The notes beneath the pieces are model-generated. The model made no database searches. It was not told where the DNA came from and worked only from the letters and a program-made list of their open reading frames with translations. From NCBI GenBank assembly GCA_964531735.1, contig CAZHGD010000010.1, positions 1 through 64,000 of the forward strand: 64,000 nucleotides of DNA, written 5' to 3'. Positions 44,198-52,970 of this stretch are shown here, piece after piece. Made by a program: the position numbers and the translations under genes. The DNA is from CAZHGD01 sp964531735 (GTDB lineage: Bacteria > Armatimonadota > UBA10988). Position 1 is the stretch's first letter. Each line of letters opens with the position of its first letter.

Positions 44198-46584
44198 TGG
44201 CGCTACGGCGGGCCCGTGGCGAACTGCTCAGCGCGGCGTACGACAAGCTGGCGCAGACGGGCAGCCCGCTGGAGCGCCACGAGGCGGAGTACCTGGTGCG
44301 CACGGCCGTCAACGCCTACCTGGTGGCGCTGACACAGGGCGACGCCGAGCATCTGGCCGAGTCCATGGCCTTGCTGGCCGAGCGCGAGGCGCGGGCCGGC
44401 AACGCGTTGCGCGTGGAGGCCGTGGTCGTGGGTCTCGACCTGCTGGCTCAGCAGGTGCGTGAGCTGGCCGACGATGGTCGGCCGACCGGCTCGCTCGATC
44501 CACTGGCCCTGCTCGACCTGGGTCGGGAGCGGTTCGTGAGCGTCTACCTGCGCGCCAAGGCGACCGAGGATGAACGCCGCGCCCGGGCCTTGGAGAGCTA
44601 CGCCGAGGCGGCCGAGGAGATGCCGCACATCGTCTACAGCACCGACGCCGATGGCCGGATCACCGACATCAACCACCTGGCCGCCGAGCTGCTGGGTTAC
44701 CGCAAAGAGGACCTACTGGGCCGCCATCACAGTGTCCTGATGCGTCCCGAGGACGCGGTGCGCTACCGCCACTTCGTGCAGGAGCGGCGCACCGAGGCGC
44801 GGGCGACGCGCCGCGAGCGAGTGCTGTTGCGCACGGCCGAGGGCGCGGTGCGCGAGTTCGAGGTCAGTTCGACCGGCGTCTACGGCGCCGATGGGGTCTA
44901 CCTGGGCAGCGACGGCCTGGCCCGGGCCGTCAGCGGCGAGGTGCTGCAGTTGGAGTACCAACTGGATCCCGATGGCCGCTTCCAGGCGATCAGTGATGCC
45001 GCGGCGGCGGCCTTGGGCTATCTGGCCGACGAGCTGCTGGGCCAGCACTTCTCGGCCCTGATGGATGAGCGCGAGCGCGAGCGGGTGGGCCACATGTTCG
45101 GCGAACGCCGCGCCGATGACCGCGCCGCCAGCGGCATTCGGGTGGTGCTGACCGGGCGAGACGGAGCCCGGCGCGAATTCGAGATCAGTGCCGCCGGCCG
45201 GTACGATGCCGGCGGCCAGTTCGTCGGTACCGTCGGCCTGGGCAGCGATCTGTCGGAGCGTAGCGAGCTGGAACGTGACGTGGCCGAGAGCCGCCGCCGG
45301 TACCACGCGGTGTTCGACCACGTGGGCGTGGGCTTGAGCGTGATCACCCCCGATCACACCGTCCGCGAGGCGAACGCCTGGCACCACCGCCGGCGGCGCC
45401 GTCCGGTGGCCGGTGGGCAGTGCTACCTCGGTCTGTATGGTGAGTCCGAGCCCTGCGAGTGGTGCGGCTTGCGCGAAGCGCTGTCAACCGGACAGGCGGT
45501 GGTCCGCGACAGTGTGGTCAGCGCGCTCGACGGCCGCTCGTACACGGTGGTGTTCACGCCGCTGCTCAGTCGTGGCGGTGAGACCATTGCGGTGATCGAG
45601 GTGACGCTGGATGCCACCAGCGAGCACGAGCGCCGCGAACGTGAGTTGGCCGGCGACAAGCACGGCGCTCTACAACGTCTGTGCGCCGGGCTGTGTGAGC
45701 GGGCGGGTGGGGCCCTCACCGCCGCCGCGCTGCTGGCCGCCATGGTGCCGGCCGGCGACGCCATGGGCGAGGCCGTCGGCGCGGTGACCCAAGCGCTGGC
45801 GCCGCTGGCGCGCCTCGGTGGCCACCGGCTGCCGGTCCCGGGCGCCGGCCTTGACCTGAACGCCGCGGTGCGCGCCGCGCTGGCGTCGGTGGCGCTCAGT
45901 GACGGCGTCGACCTGGAGACCGACCTGCTGCCGACACTGCCACCGGTGGCTCTGGCGGCCGCCGACGCCGAGGAGTTGGTGGCCCAGTTGCTGGTCAACG
46001 CCAGGGAAGCGATGCCCACTGGTGGCACGCTGACCGTGGAGACCGGCCTCGACCGCGAGGGTCAGGTCGTGCTGCGGGTGAGCGACACCGGCGAAGGCAT
46101 GTCGGAGACGGTGGCGCGGCAGGCCCGCGACCCGTTCTTCACCACCCGCGGTGCCGAGCGGGTCGGGTTGGGCTTGGCGCAGGTCGAGGCGCTGGCCCGG
46201 GCCGCCGATGGGAGCCTGGAACTGCACACCATGCCGGGTCTGGGCACGCAGGTCGAACTGCGCGTGCCTGCCCGCCAGCCGGTGCGCGCACGGGACACGG
46301 CGGCGAAGGCGGCGGCCGGGCGCCCGGCGGTCCGGGTGGCGGTGGCCGACCCGCTGCTGCAGCGAGCGCTGGAGCAGTACCTGGCCGCGAGCCCGACGTC
46401 ACCGGATGGGCCGCCGGTGTGGGTGGTCGATCCGGCGAACCGGCCGCGGGCCGGCGGCGCCCGCGGCGTCGTGGTGCTGGCCACAGCGGCGGCGGATGAG
46501 CCGTCGCCGCAGCCGGAGGTGTACCTCGCGCTGCCGTTCGGCGTGGCCGCCCTGGAGCAGGCGATTGCGGAGGTGTCCGTCTGA
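44182..46584 (+). CDS. Degenerate PAS histidine kinase with pseudo-receiver tail
   Basis: An 800-residue cytosolic protein. A helical N-terminus (1-130) precedes three PAS domains (about 146-255, 255-365 and 371-480). The third has a cysteine group, CYLG then PCEWC at about 413-428. The ATPase (about 585-700) keeps LLVNAREAMP, SDTGEGMS and DPFFTTRGAERVGLGLA, as in NtrB-type kinases. Upstream of it no standard HisKA motif (HELRTP or similar) is found; His in GDKHGALQRL is the only candidate. The last 90 residues fold-match a receiver (VRVAVADPLL, VVVLAT, LPFGVAALEQAI) but lack the phospho-acceptor Asp. It may sense through PAS and signal weakly or not by phosphate. It overlaps tsaD and holA. 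Confidence 0.8.
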   Translation: MLRWLMALRRARGELLSAAYDKLAQTGSPLERHEAEYLVRTAVNAYLVALTQGDAEHLAESMALLAEREARAGNALRVEAVVVGLDLLAQQVRELADDGRPTGSLDPLALLDLGRERFVSVYLRAKATEDERRARALESYAEAAEEMPHIVYSTDADGRITDINHLAAELLGYRKEDLLGRHHSVLMRPEDAVRYRHFVQERRTEARATRRERVLLRTAEGAVREFEVSSTGVYGADGVYLGSDGLARAVSGEVLQLEYQLDPDGRFQAISDAAAAALGYLADELLGQHFSALMDERERERVGHMFGERRADDRAASGIRVVLTGRDGARREFEISAAGRYDAGGQFVGTVGLGSDLSERSELERDVAESRRRYHAVFDHVGVGLSVITPDHTVREANAWHHRRRRRPVAGGQCYLGLYGESEPCEWCGLREALSTGQAVVRDSVVSALDGRSYTVVFTPLLSRGGETIAVIEVTLDATSEHERRERELAGDKHGALQRLCAGLCERAGGALTAAALLAAMVPAGDAMGEAVGAVTQALAPLARLGGHRLPVPGAGLDLNAAVRAALASVALSDGVDLETDLLPTLPPVALAAADAEELVAQLLVNAREAMPTGGTLTVETGLDREGQVVLRVSDTGEGMSETVARQARDPFFTTRGAERVGLGLAQVEALARAADGSLELHTMPGLGTQVELRVPARQPVRARDTAAKAAAGRPAVRVAVADPLLQRALEQYLAASPTSPDGPPVWVVDPANRPRAGGARGVVVLATAAADEPSPQPEVYLALPFGVAALEQAIAEVSV

Positions 46585-47804
46585 TGCGGAGCGACCAACG
46601 TGGCCCCGACTTCGCCGCCGTGCGACAGCAGGCGGCCGACCTGCTCGAAGCCATCGGCCGTGGCGAGGTGGCGCCGGTGTACCTGTTCAGCGGCGAGGAC
46701 GACTTCCAGCGCCAGGCGATGGTGCGGCGAGTGGTGGCGCGGTTGGTGCCGGAGGAGCAGCGCGACACGCAGTTGCAGGTGCTGGACGGCGGCGACGCGA
46801 CGGGCCGGCAGGTGGCCGGCGAGCTGGAGTCGGCCGGCTTCCGGTTTGGCGACGAGCCGCGGCGAGTGGTCCTGGTGCGCGACGCGCCGTTCTTCCAGAG
46901 CGGCAAGGCCGAGCTCGGCGAACCCCTGAAGGCGCGCCTGGAGAGCGGCCTGCTCGAAGACGTGGTGCTGGTGATGGAGGTCCGCGGCAACGTGGACAAG
47001 CGGCTCGGCGTGACCAAGGCGGTGGCCGCGGTGGGCATCTGCCTGGAGTTCCCGAAGCTGGCCAACGAGCGTGATGTCGAGCAGTTCCTGCAGGCTCGGC
47101 TGCGACGAGCGGAGAAGACGATGTCGCGGTCGGCGAACGCCGAACTGGTGGTCCGCTGCGGTACCGACGCGCAGATCCTCGCCAACGAGGCGGACAAGCT
47201 GATCAGCTACGTGGGTGACCGCGGCAGCATCGAGTTGGCCGATGTGCAGGCGATGGTCGCGCCCACGGCGGCGCTCAGCGTGTTCGATCTGGTCGACGCG
47301 GTGGCCGAACGGAAGACGCAGGCGGCGCTGGACCAACTGGAGGGACTGCTCGGCCAGCAGGCCGAGCCGTTCATGATCCTGGCGATGCTCATTCGGCAGT
47401 TCCGGCTGCTGTTGCAGGCGCGCTACCTGATCGACGAGGGCTTGGTGGACAACCGGCTGCTCAACCAGCGTCCATACGACTTCGGGGGCACGGTGAACAC
47501 CAAAAAGGCGGGCCGGTCACTCCTGGACGAGTGGAAGGAACAGGTGGCCGGCGTGCTGCCCACCGAGGGCAAGCAGAGCCTGTTCACGCAGCACTACTTC
47601 CCGCTCTACCGGTCGCTCGCGACGGCCCGGCGCCTGCCGGCCGGTCTGCTCGAAGGGGCCATGGAGCGGCTGCTCCAGACCGATCTCGGACTCAAGTCGT
47701 CGCACCTCGATCCGCGGCTCGAGATGGAGACGCTGGTCGTCGACCTCTGCACCAGAATGGAGGCGGGTGCCACGGTGGCGTACGACACGCTGCTGGACAT
47801 CTAG
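46584..47804 (+). CDS. holA: DNA polymerase III delta subunit
   Basis: A 406-residue clamp-loader delta subunit, which opens the beta sliding clamp. The N-terminal AAA+-like domain begins PVYLFSGEDDFQRQAMVR, followed by FRFGDEPRRVVLVRDAPF and later ILANEADKLISYVGD and SVFDLVDAVAERKTQAALDQL, typical of HolA. The chain is about 60 residues longer than the Escherichia coli protein because of an extended N-terminus and an internal insertion. ATG at 46584 overlaps the kinase stop (TGATG) and has GGAGGTG upstream. Its position in an operon with signalling and heme genes is unusual but consistent with co-transcription for housekeeping supply. Confidence 0.88.
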   Translation: MRSDQRGPDFAAVRQQAADLLEAIGRGEVAPVYLFSGEDDFQRQAMVRRVVARLVPEEQRDTQLQVLDGGDATGRQVAGELESAGFRFGDEPRRVVLVRDAPFFQSGKAELGEPLKARLESGLLEDVVLVMEVRGNVDKRLGVTKAVAAVGICLEFPKLANERDVEQFLQARLRRAEKTMSRSANAELVVRCGTDAQILANEADKLISYVGDRGSIELADVQAMVAPTAALSVFDLVDAVAERKTQAALDQLEGLLGQQAEPFMILAMLIRQFRLLLQARYLIDEGLVDNRLLNQRPYDFGGTVNTKKAGRSLLDEWKEQVAGVLPTEGKQSLFTQHYFPLYRSLATARRLPAGLLEGAMERLLQTDLGLKSSHLDPRLEMETLVVDLCTRMEAGATVAYDTLLDI

Positions 47805-47816
47805 CCGGGAGACGCC

Positions 47817-48878
47817 ATGCGCGCGGTCGAGCCGACGGCGGGCGAGGCAGTTCCGCTCGACGAGCTGGACAGGCAGCTTCTGAACGCGCTGCAGAGCGCG
47901 TTCCCTCTGGTCGCCCGGCCGTTCGACGCCGTGGGCGCAGCGCTCGGACTGCCGGGCGCTGAGGTGCTGGCCCGAGTGGCGCGTCTGAAGTCCACGCGGC
48001 TAGTCCGGCAGATCAGCGCCATCTTCGACAGTGGCCGGCTCGGGTACCATTCGTCACTGGTGGCGATGCGCTTTGACCCGCGCGACATCGACGCCGGCGC
48101 GGCGGTGATCAGCGCCCATCCGGGCGTCAGCCACAACTACCAGCGCAACCACGCCTTCAATCTGTGGTTCACCCTCGCCGTGCCGCCGGAGCGGACCATC
48201 GCGGCCGAAGTGGCGGCGCTGGCCGACCGGGCGCGGCCCGAGCAGACCTGGCTGCTGCCGACCATCCGGCTGTTCAAGATCGGCGTGAACCTGGACCTGA
48301 CCGGCGAGGCGCCGGTGACCGCGGTGGACGACCGGCCCGCGCCGAGCAGCGCGCCGGCGGCGCCGCCGGTGACGCTGACCACCGCCGAGCTGGCCGCGGT
48401 CCGCGCGCTGCAACGCGACCTGCCGCTGACCGCCGAGCCCTTTGCCGACCTGGCGGTGTCGGCCGGGCTGAGCCCTGAGCGGTTACTGGCACTGGCGCTG
48501 GCGATGCGCGAGCGGGGCGTGCTCCGGCGGTTCGCCGCGGTGCTCCACCACCGGCGGGCCGGCTTCCAGGCCAACGGCATGGGGGTGTGGGCGGTGCCGC
48601 CCGCCGACATCGACACCGTGGCGCCGCGGATGGCGGCTTACCAGGCGGTCAGCCACTGCTACCAGCGACCCACCGGACCGGGTTGGCCCTACTCGGTGTT
48701 CACCATGATCCACGGCCGGCAGGCCGGCGATTGCGAAGCGGTGGTCGAGGCCATCGCCGCCGCGACGGGGGTGCTGGAGCATGCGTTGCTGTACAGCACC
48801 AAGGAGTACAAGAAGACCCGGGTGCGGTACTTCCTCGACGACGACGCCTTCGACGTGGCCAGCATCCCGGCTCGCTGA
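47817..48878 (+). CDS. ahbAB: Fused siroheme decarboxylase AhbA-AhbB (Lrp/AsnC fold)
   Basis: A 353-residue protein made of two similar halves (about 12-165 and 185-345), each with an AsnC-type winged helix followed by a RAM-like ferredoxin fold. Such pairs decarboxylate siroheme to 12,18-didecarboxysiroheme in the alternative heme pathway, or in heme d1 synthesis as NirD/L/G/H. Core motifs are VSHNYQRNHAFNLWFT in the first half and VSHCYQRPTGPGWPYSVFT in the second, which contain the His/Arg/Tyr residues expected at the active site. Usually the two subunits are separate genes; here they are fused. No ahbC, ahbD or siroheme synthase lies nearby, so heme b versus d1 cannot be decided. It ends the mdh gene run. 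Confidence 0.85.
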   Translation: MRAVEPTAGEAVPLDELDRQLLNALQSAFPLVARPFDAVGAALGLPGAEVLARVARLKSTRLVRQISAIFDSGRLGYHSSLVAMRFDPRDIDAGAAVISAHPGVSHNYQRNHAFNLWFTLAVPPERTIAAEVAALADRARPEQTWLLPTIRLFKIGVNLDLTGEAPVTAVDDRPAPSSAPAAPPVTLTTAELAAVRALQRDLPLTAEPFADLAVSAGLSPERLLALALAMRERGVLRRFAAVLHHRRAGFQANGMGVWAVPPADIDTVAPRMAAYQAVSHCYQRPTGPGWPYSVFTMIHGRQAGDCEAVVEAIAAATGVLEHALLYSTKEYKKTRVRYFLDDDAFDVASIPAR

Positions 48879-48925
48879 CCGGTGCCCGAGCCCGCCGCCG
48901 ACCGGATCAGGCGCCGGTGCGAGGC

Positions 48926-48955
48926 TTGACGGCGAGGTTTCGGTTCGGCGATAAT
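48926..48955 (+). promoter_or_regulatory. Promoter of the HIT gene
   Basis: TTGACG (48926-48931), 18 bases, then GATAAT (48950-48955). Transcription would start about 20 bases before the ATG at 48982. It separates the HIT and collagen-like genes from the preceding operon. Confidence 0.55.
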
Positions 48956-48981
48956 GGCCCACCAAAGAGTAGGGACGTCAG

Positions 48982-49482
48982 ATGGAGCGGCTGTGGGCGC
49001 CGTGGCGGATGCGGTATGTTGAGGGTCCGAAGGTGCCGCGCGACGAGTGTGTGTTCTGTGTGGCCGGCGCCGCCGCCGACGATGCACAGACGCACGTGCT
49101 CCAGCGCGGCGAGCACAGTTTCTCGATTCTGAACCGCTATCCATACAACAACGGGCATCTGATGGTGGTCCCTTATGTACACGCCAGTGCGTTGGCCGAG
49201 GTAACGGATGCAGCGCTGGCGGAGATGATGCAGACCGCGGCGCGGTGGACGGCGGTGATGACTCAGGTGTTCCGCACCGACGGCTTCAACGCGGGACTGA
49301 ACCTGGGCTCGGCCGCGGGCGCGGGCATCAAGGACCATCTGCACCTGCACCTGGTGCCGCGCTGGAACGGTGATACGAATTTCATGCCGGTGGTGGGTGA
49401 CGTGAAGGTGCTCCCTGAGGAGCTACCGGTCACCTGGCAGCGGCTCCGCGATGGCTGGCGTGAGTTGGTGGACGGTGGTTAG
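48982..49482 (+). CDS. HIT-family hydrolase / AP4A phosphorylase-like
   Basis: A 166-residue histidine-triad protein, which hydrolyses or phosphorolyses nucleotide adducts such as diadenosine tetraphosphate. The triad is HLHLHLVPRW near residue 115. The N-terminus MERLWAPWRMRYVEG and the following ECVFC pair with a later His form the zinc site of the AP4A-phosphorylase-like branch, and LNRYPYNNGHLMVVP is the nucleotide loop. Length and motif order are normal. The gene has its own promoter and is followed nine bases later by the collagen-like secreted protein gene. Confidence 0.88.
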   Translation: MERLWAPWRMRYVEGPKVPRDECVFCVAGAAADDAQTHVLQRGEHSFSILNRYPYNNGHLMVVPYVHASALAEVTDAALAEMMQTAARWTAVMTQVFRTDGFNAGLNLGSAAGAGIKDHLHLHLVPRWNGDTNFMPVVGDVKVLPEELPVTWQRLRDGWRELVDGG

Positions 49483-49491
49483 GAGACAGCC

Positions 49492-51006
49492 ATGAAGCGC
49501 TGGTGGACAGTGGGCTGCGCGCTGGCGGTGGTGCTGGCGCACGCCGGTGGCGCGAGCGCCCAGGAGTTGCAGTTCGTCGAGCCGACCACGGGCGCCGTGC
49601 GCGGCGTGGTCAACGTGCGCGTCGACATGGGCGCCGGCTACCGACAGGGCTTCGTGGTCTTCTACCTGGGTGAGCCCGGCAAGGCCCTGCGGTTCCGCAT
49701 CGCCACCATTGCCGACGCCGGCGGCCTGTTCGGCTTCGACTGGGACACCCAGAGCCGCACCAGCAAGGTGGCCGACGGCGAGTACCGCATCATGGCCATC
49801 GGCTACACCCAGACCGGCGAGGTGATCGGCCAGAAGGCGATCACGGTCGAGGTGCAGAACGAGGTACCGGCCTCGTCGCTGCCATCCAAGGGCATTCTGC
49901 TGGCGCACAACCTGACGATGGGCCGCGAATCGCGCTATGTGGCGCGCGTGCGGGTGCAGGTGATGCCCGGCGAAGGGGCCAAGGGCAACGACGTCAGCAT
50001 GTTCAACGGCGGCGTGAACGCCTGGTGGCAGCAGCGCGTGCTGTGGTCGCAGCCCGACGGCCGAGCGCAGGTCCGCAGCAGCGTGTTCCACCTCTCCGAG
50101 CGGGGCGCGCGCGGGCGCAGCAACGCGATGCCGGACGCCAACGGCCGGTTCGTGTCGATGATGATGCGGTCGAACGGCGAGTTGGTGCGTCGGACCGAGC
50201 AGGCCAACATCAAGTTCCCGTTCGCCGAGATGGGCATCGACTTCCCGAAGAAGGAAACCAAGATCGGCGACAAGTGGCGCTCGCCCTTGCGGTTCATCCT
50301 CGACGGGCGGACCTACCGCATGGACACCGTGATGGCCGACCACACGTTGTCGACGGTCGAATGGCACGCCGGCTACCGCGCCGCGGTGGTCGACTCCGAG
50401 TTCACGGCCGGGCCGTACCGTCTGACGCTGAAGGGCGAGGACAAGGACAACGAGGAGTGGCTGGCCGAGGTGCTGATCACGGTGAAGGGCAAGCGGCGCA
50501 CGTACTTCGCCTACCAGCCGGAGGTCGGGCGCGTGCTGCGCATCGATGAGCAGCAGGAGCAGCTCTGCTCGCTCGATCTGGAGGAAGAGCCGCCGCAACA
50601 GGCCGGTGGCATGGGTGGCCCCGGTGGCCCCGGCGGCCCCGGCGGCCCGGGTATGCCTGGGCCCGGTGGCCCCGGTATGCCTGGTCCTGGTGGCCCGGGT
50701 GTGGCGCCGGGAGCACCGAACCTGCCCGGCGGCGCCGCGCCGCCCGGAGCGGGTGCGCCGGGCTTGCCGGGCGCGGGCGCGGGCCTGGGTCAGCAGCAGC
50801 AGGCCGAGAAGCCGGCCGGGTTCGAGAAGGCCAGCACGTCGTTCCGACGGGCCAAGCCGAAGGACACGGCCACGGCGGGCGTCGCGGCCCCGGGCTCGAT
50901 GGGCGGCGCCGCCGCGCAGCCGCAGGAGCCACCGAAGGTCGACATTCTACGCTTCCGCCGCGAAGTGCAGATGAACATCTCGCAGGATTTCCTCGACCCG
51001 CTCTGA
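49492..51006 (+). CDS. Secreted protein with collagen-like Gly-Pro repeats, unknown function
   Basis: A 504-residue exported protein. The signal peptide (1-24) ends GGASAQ. The first 350 residues are beta-rich and contain LPSKGILLAHNL and DMGAGYRQGFVVFYLGEP, but I recognise no family; an early immunoglobulin-like domain is possible. Residues about 372-435 are a low-complexity Gly/Pro stretch with GGP, GMPGP and GLPG units like collagen, followed by a Gln/Lys/Ala-rich tail ending in a short helical segment. Such stretches suit a flexible or triple-helical spacer on the cell surface. No sorting signal or lipobox is visible. It may be transcribed with the HIT gene, and it converges on uvrC. Confidence 0.75.
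   Translation: MKRWWTVGCALAVVLAHAGGASAQELQFVEPTTGAVRGVVNVRVDMGAGYRQGFVVFYLGEPGKALRFRIATIADAGGLFGFDWDTQSRTSKVADGEYRIMAIGYTQTGEVIGQKAITVEVQNEVPASSLPSKGILLAHNLTMGRESRYVARVRVQVMPGEGAKGNDVSMFNGGVNAWWQQRVLWSQPDGRAQVRSSVFHLSERGARGRSNAMPDANGRFVSMMMRSNGELVRRTEQANIKFPFAEMGIDFPKKETKIGDKWRSPLRFILDGRTYRMDTVMADHTLSTVEWHAGYRAAVVDSEFTAGPYRLTLKGEDKDNEEWLAEVLITVKGKRRTYFAYQPEVGRVLRIDEQQEQLCSLDLEEEPPQQAGGMGGPGGPGGPGGPGMPGPGGPGMPGPGGPGVAPGAPNLPGGAAPPGAGAPGLPGAGAGLGQQQQAEKPAGFEKASTSFRRAKPKDTATAGVAAPGSMGGAAAQPQEPPKVDILRFRREVQMNISQDFLDPL
50611..50700 (+). repeat. Short tandem Gly-Gly-Pro/Gly-Met-Pro-Gly coding repeats
   Basis: Within the collagen-like gene, near-identical GGTGGCCCC and GGTATGCCTGG units recur in tandem, encoding residues 374-403. 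The nucleotide repetition, not only the protein repetition, suggests recent expansion by slippage and possible length variation between strains. Confidence 0.7.
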
Positions 51007-51018
51007 GCGGGCACCGGC

Positions 51019-52863
51019 TCACTCGGGGTCGGTGTCCGGCGCGTCTTCGCCGCTGAGGTAGCGCTTGACCTTCTCGGCGGCCGGGCGGTTCATGCCCGGC
51101 AGCGCGGCCATCTCCGCGACGCTGGCGGCGCGGATCGCGTCGGTGCTCCGGAAGTGCGTCAACAGCAACGTGCGCCGCGCCGGCCCGATGCCCGGGATAT
51201 CGTCCAGCACGCTCCGCAGGCTGTCACCTCGGCGGAGCCGCTGATGCAGCGTATTCGCGACGCGGTGGGCTTCGTCGCGCAAGGCGCGCAGCGCACGCAG
51301 CGCCGGTGACCGCGGTTCCAGCACAATCGGCTCGCTACGGTCGGGGCGGAACAGATGCTCGTGCTGCTTGGCCAAGGCGGCCAAGGGCAACTGCTGGCAG
51401 CCCAATGCGGCACAGACCGCCACCGCCACCGAGAGCTGTCCCTTGCCGCCGTCGACCACCAGCAGGTCGGGCAGCGGCAGGAACTTCGGATCGCCGGCCG
51501 CGGCCCGTTCCAGCCGACGCGTCAGCACCTCCTGCATCATGGCGTAGTCGTTCGGCGCGTCGTGCGGGTTGCGGATGCGGAACTGCCGGTAGGCCTTGCG
51601 CGCGGGCTTGCCGTCTTCCAGGACCACCATCGAGCCAACGCTGTGGCTGCCTTGCAGCGTGGCGATGTCGTAGCACTCGATGCGGAACGGGGTGCGTGGC
51701 AGGCCGAGCTGCTCGCGCAGGTCGACCACGGCCGCTTCGGCTCGCTGGCGCTGCTGATCCTGGTCGGTGAGGTAGCGGCGCAGCGATTCGGCGGCGTTCT
51801 CGCGAGCCAGGTCGACCAGGCGCCGGCGTTCGCCGCGCTCGCCAATCTCCACGTTGAGACGGCGGCCGGCCCGCTCGGAGAGCCACTCGGCAATGGCCTC
51901 AAGATCCTCGATGGGCGAGGAGATCAGCACTCGGCGAGGCAGCGAGTCGGCACCGGCGTACCAAGCCGTCAGGAAGGCGCGGAGCGGCACGCCGGCCAGG
52001 TCGTGGGCGGTGCCTTCGTAGACCGAGCGTTGGTCACCGATGACGCGGCCGCCGCGCACCTGGAACATCTGCACGCAGCTCAGGTCGTCGTGCTGCGCGA
52101 CGGCGAACACGTCGAGGTCGAGCGGTCGGGTGGAGACGACGCGCTGGTCGGCGCTGACACGCTGGATATCGTCAATCAGGTCGCGCAGCTTCGCGGCCTG
52201 TTCGAACTCTAATGATTCAGCCGCCTCCTGCATCTGCTCGGTCAGACCGGCCAGGATGCCGGCGGTGTCGCCGCGGAGGAAGGCGGCGGCGCGCTGCGCC
52301 TGCAGCGCATAGTCGGCGGCGCTGATCAGACCCGCGCACGGGGCTTGGCAGAGACCGATATGGTGGTCGAGGCAGGGCCGCATCAGCGGCTCGCCGGTCA
52401 GGTTGAGCGTGCACGAGCGCAGGTTGAACAGCCGGCGCAGCAGCTTGTCGGTGCGCCGCATCGCGCCGGCGTCGGTGTAGGGCCCGAAGTAACTGGCGCC
52501 ATCGCGCTCCACGGCTCGGCACTCGACCAACTGGGGAAAGGCCTCGGCGGTCAGCTTGAGGAAGGGGAACTGCTTGTCGTCGCGCAGGCGGACGTTGTAG
52601 CGCGGCTGATGCTCCTTGACCAGGTTGGCCTCGAGCACCAGGGCTTCGACTTCGCTGGCGGTAACCTTGAAGTCGACTTCGGCGACTTTGGTGACGAGCA
52701 GGCGAATGCGGGGCGAGTGGTCGGCGCCGGGCTGGAAGTAGGAGCGGACTCGCGGGCGCAGCGAGGCGGCCTTGCCGACATAGAGGACGTGCCCCTGACG
52801 GTCCTTCATCAGGTAGACACCGGGCAAGGCCGGAACCGCGCTCAGATCGTCCGCCAGAGCCAT
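51019..52863 (-). CDS. uvrC: Excinuclease ABC subunit C
   Basis: A 614-residue UvrC, which makes both incisions in nucleotide excision repair after UvrAB marks the lesion. The GIY-YIG nuclease (about 12-90) shows PGVYLMKDRQGHVLYVGKA. A UvrB-binding UVR segment (about 205-240, AESLEFEQAAKLRDLI) follows, then the RNase H-like second nuclease (about 375-530) with FRIECYDIATLQGSHSVGS and LLVVDGGKGQLS, and finally two helix-hairpin-helix motifs (IPGIGPARRTLLL and LPGMNRPAAEK). ATG at 52863 is chosen because the GIY domain follows after a normal short lead; a longer frame upstream is rejected. A CATAAT box on the minus strand at 52909-52914 may be its promoter. Confidence 0.95.
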   Translation of the reverse strand: MALADDLSAVPALPGVYLMKDRQGHVLYVGKAASLRPRVRSYFQPGADHSPRIRLLVTKVAEVDFKVTASEVEALVLEANLVKEHQPRYNVRLRDDKQFPFLKLTAEAFPQLVECRAVERDGASYFGPYTDAGAMRRTDKLLRRLFNLRSCTLNLTGEPLMRPCLDHHIGLCQAPCAGLISAADYALQAQRAAAFLRGDTAGILAGLTEQMQEAAESLEFEQAAKLRDLIDDIQRVSADQRVVSTRPLDLDVFAVAQHDDLSCVQMFQVRGGRVIGDQRSVYEGTAHDLAGVPLRAFLTAWYAGADSLPRRVLISSPIEDLEAIAEWLSERAGRRLNVEIGERGERRRLVDLARENAAESLRRYLTDQDQQRQRAEAAVVDLREQLGLPRTPFRIECYDIATLQGSHSVGSMVVLEDGKPARKAYRQFRIRNPHDAPNDYAMMQEVLTRRLERAAAGDPKFLPLPDLLVVDGGKGQLSVAVAVCAALGCQQLPLAALAKQHEHLFRPDRSEPIVLEPRSPALRALRALRDEAHRVANTLHQRLRRGDSLRSVLDDIPGIGPARRTLLLTHFRSTDAIRAASVAEMAALPGMNRPAAEKVKRYLSGEDAPDTDPE

Positions 52864-52941
52864 GTTGCTGATGCCTCGACCGTTGCTGCAACGGCCCTCC
52901 AGAGAGCGATTATGGCACGCTGGGACGACGCCCGGGGCGAC

Positions 52942-52970
52942 TTGGAGGAAATGGAATCCTGTGCTAACCT
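52942..52970 (+). promoter_or_regulatory. Candidate promoter of the DegT-type aminotransferase
   Basis: TTGGAG (52942-52947), 17 bases, then TAACCT (52965-52970) preceded by TGC, an extended -10. It would give an untranslated leader of about 165 bases. Confidence 0.4.
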
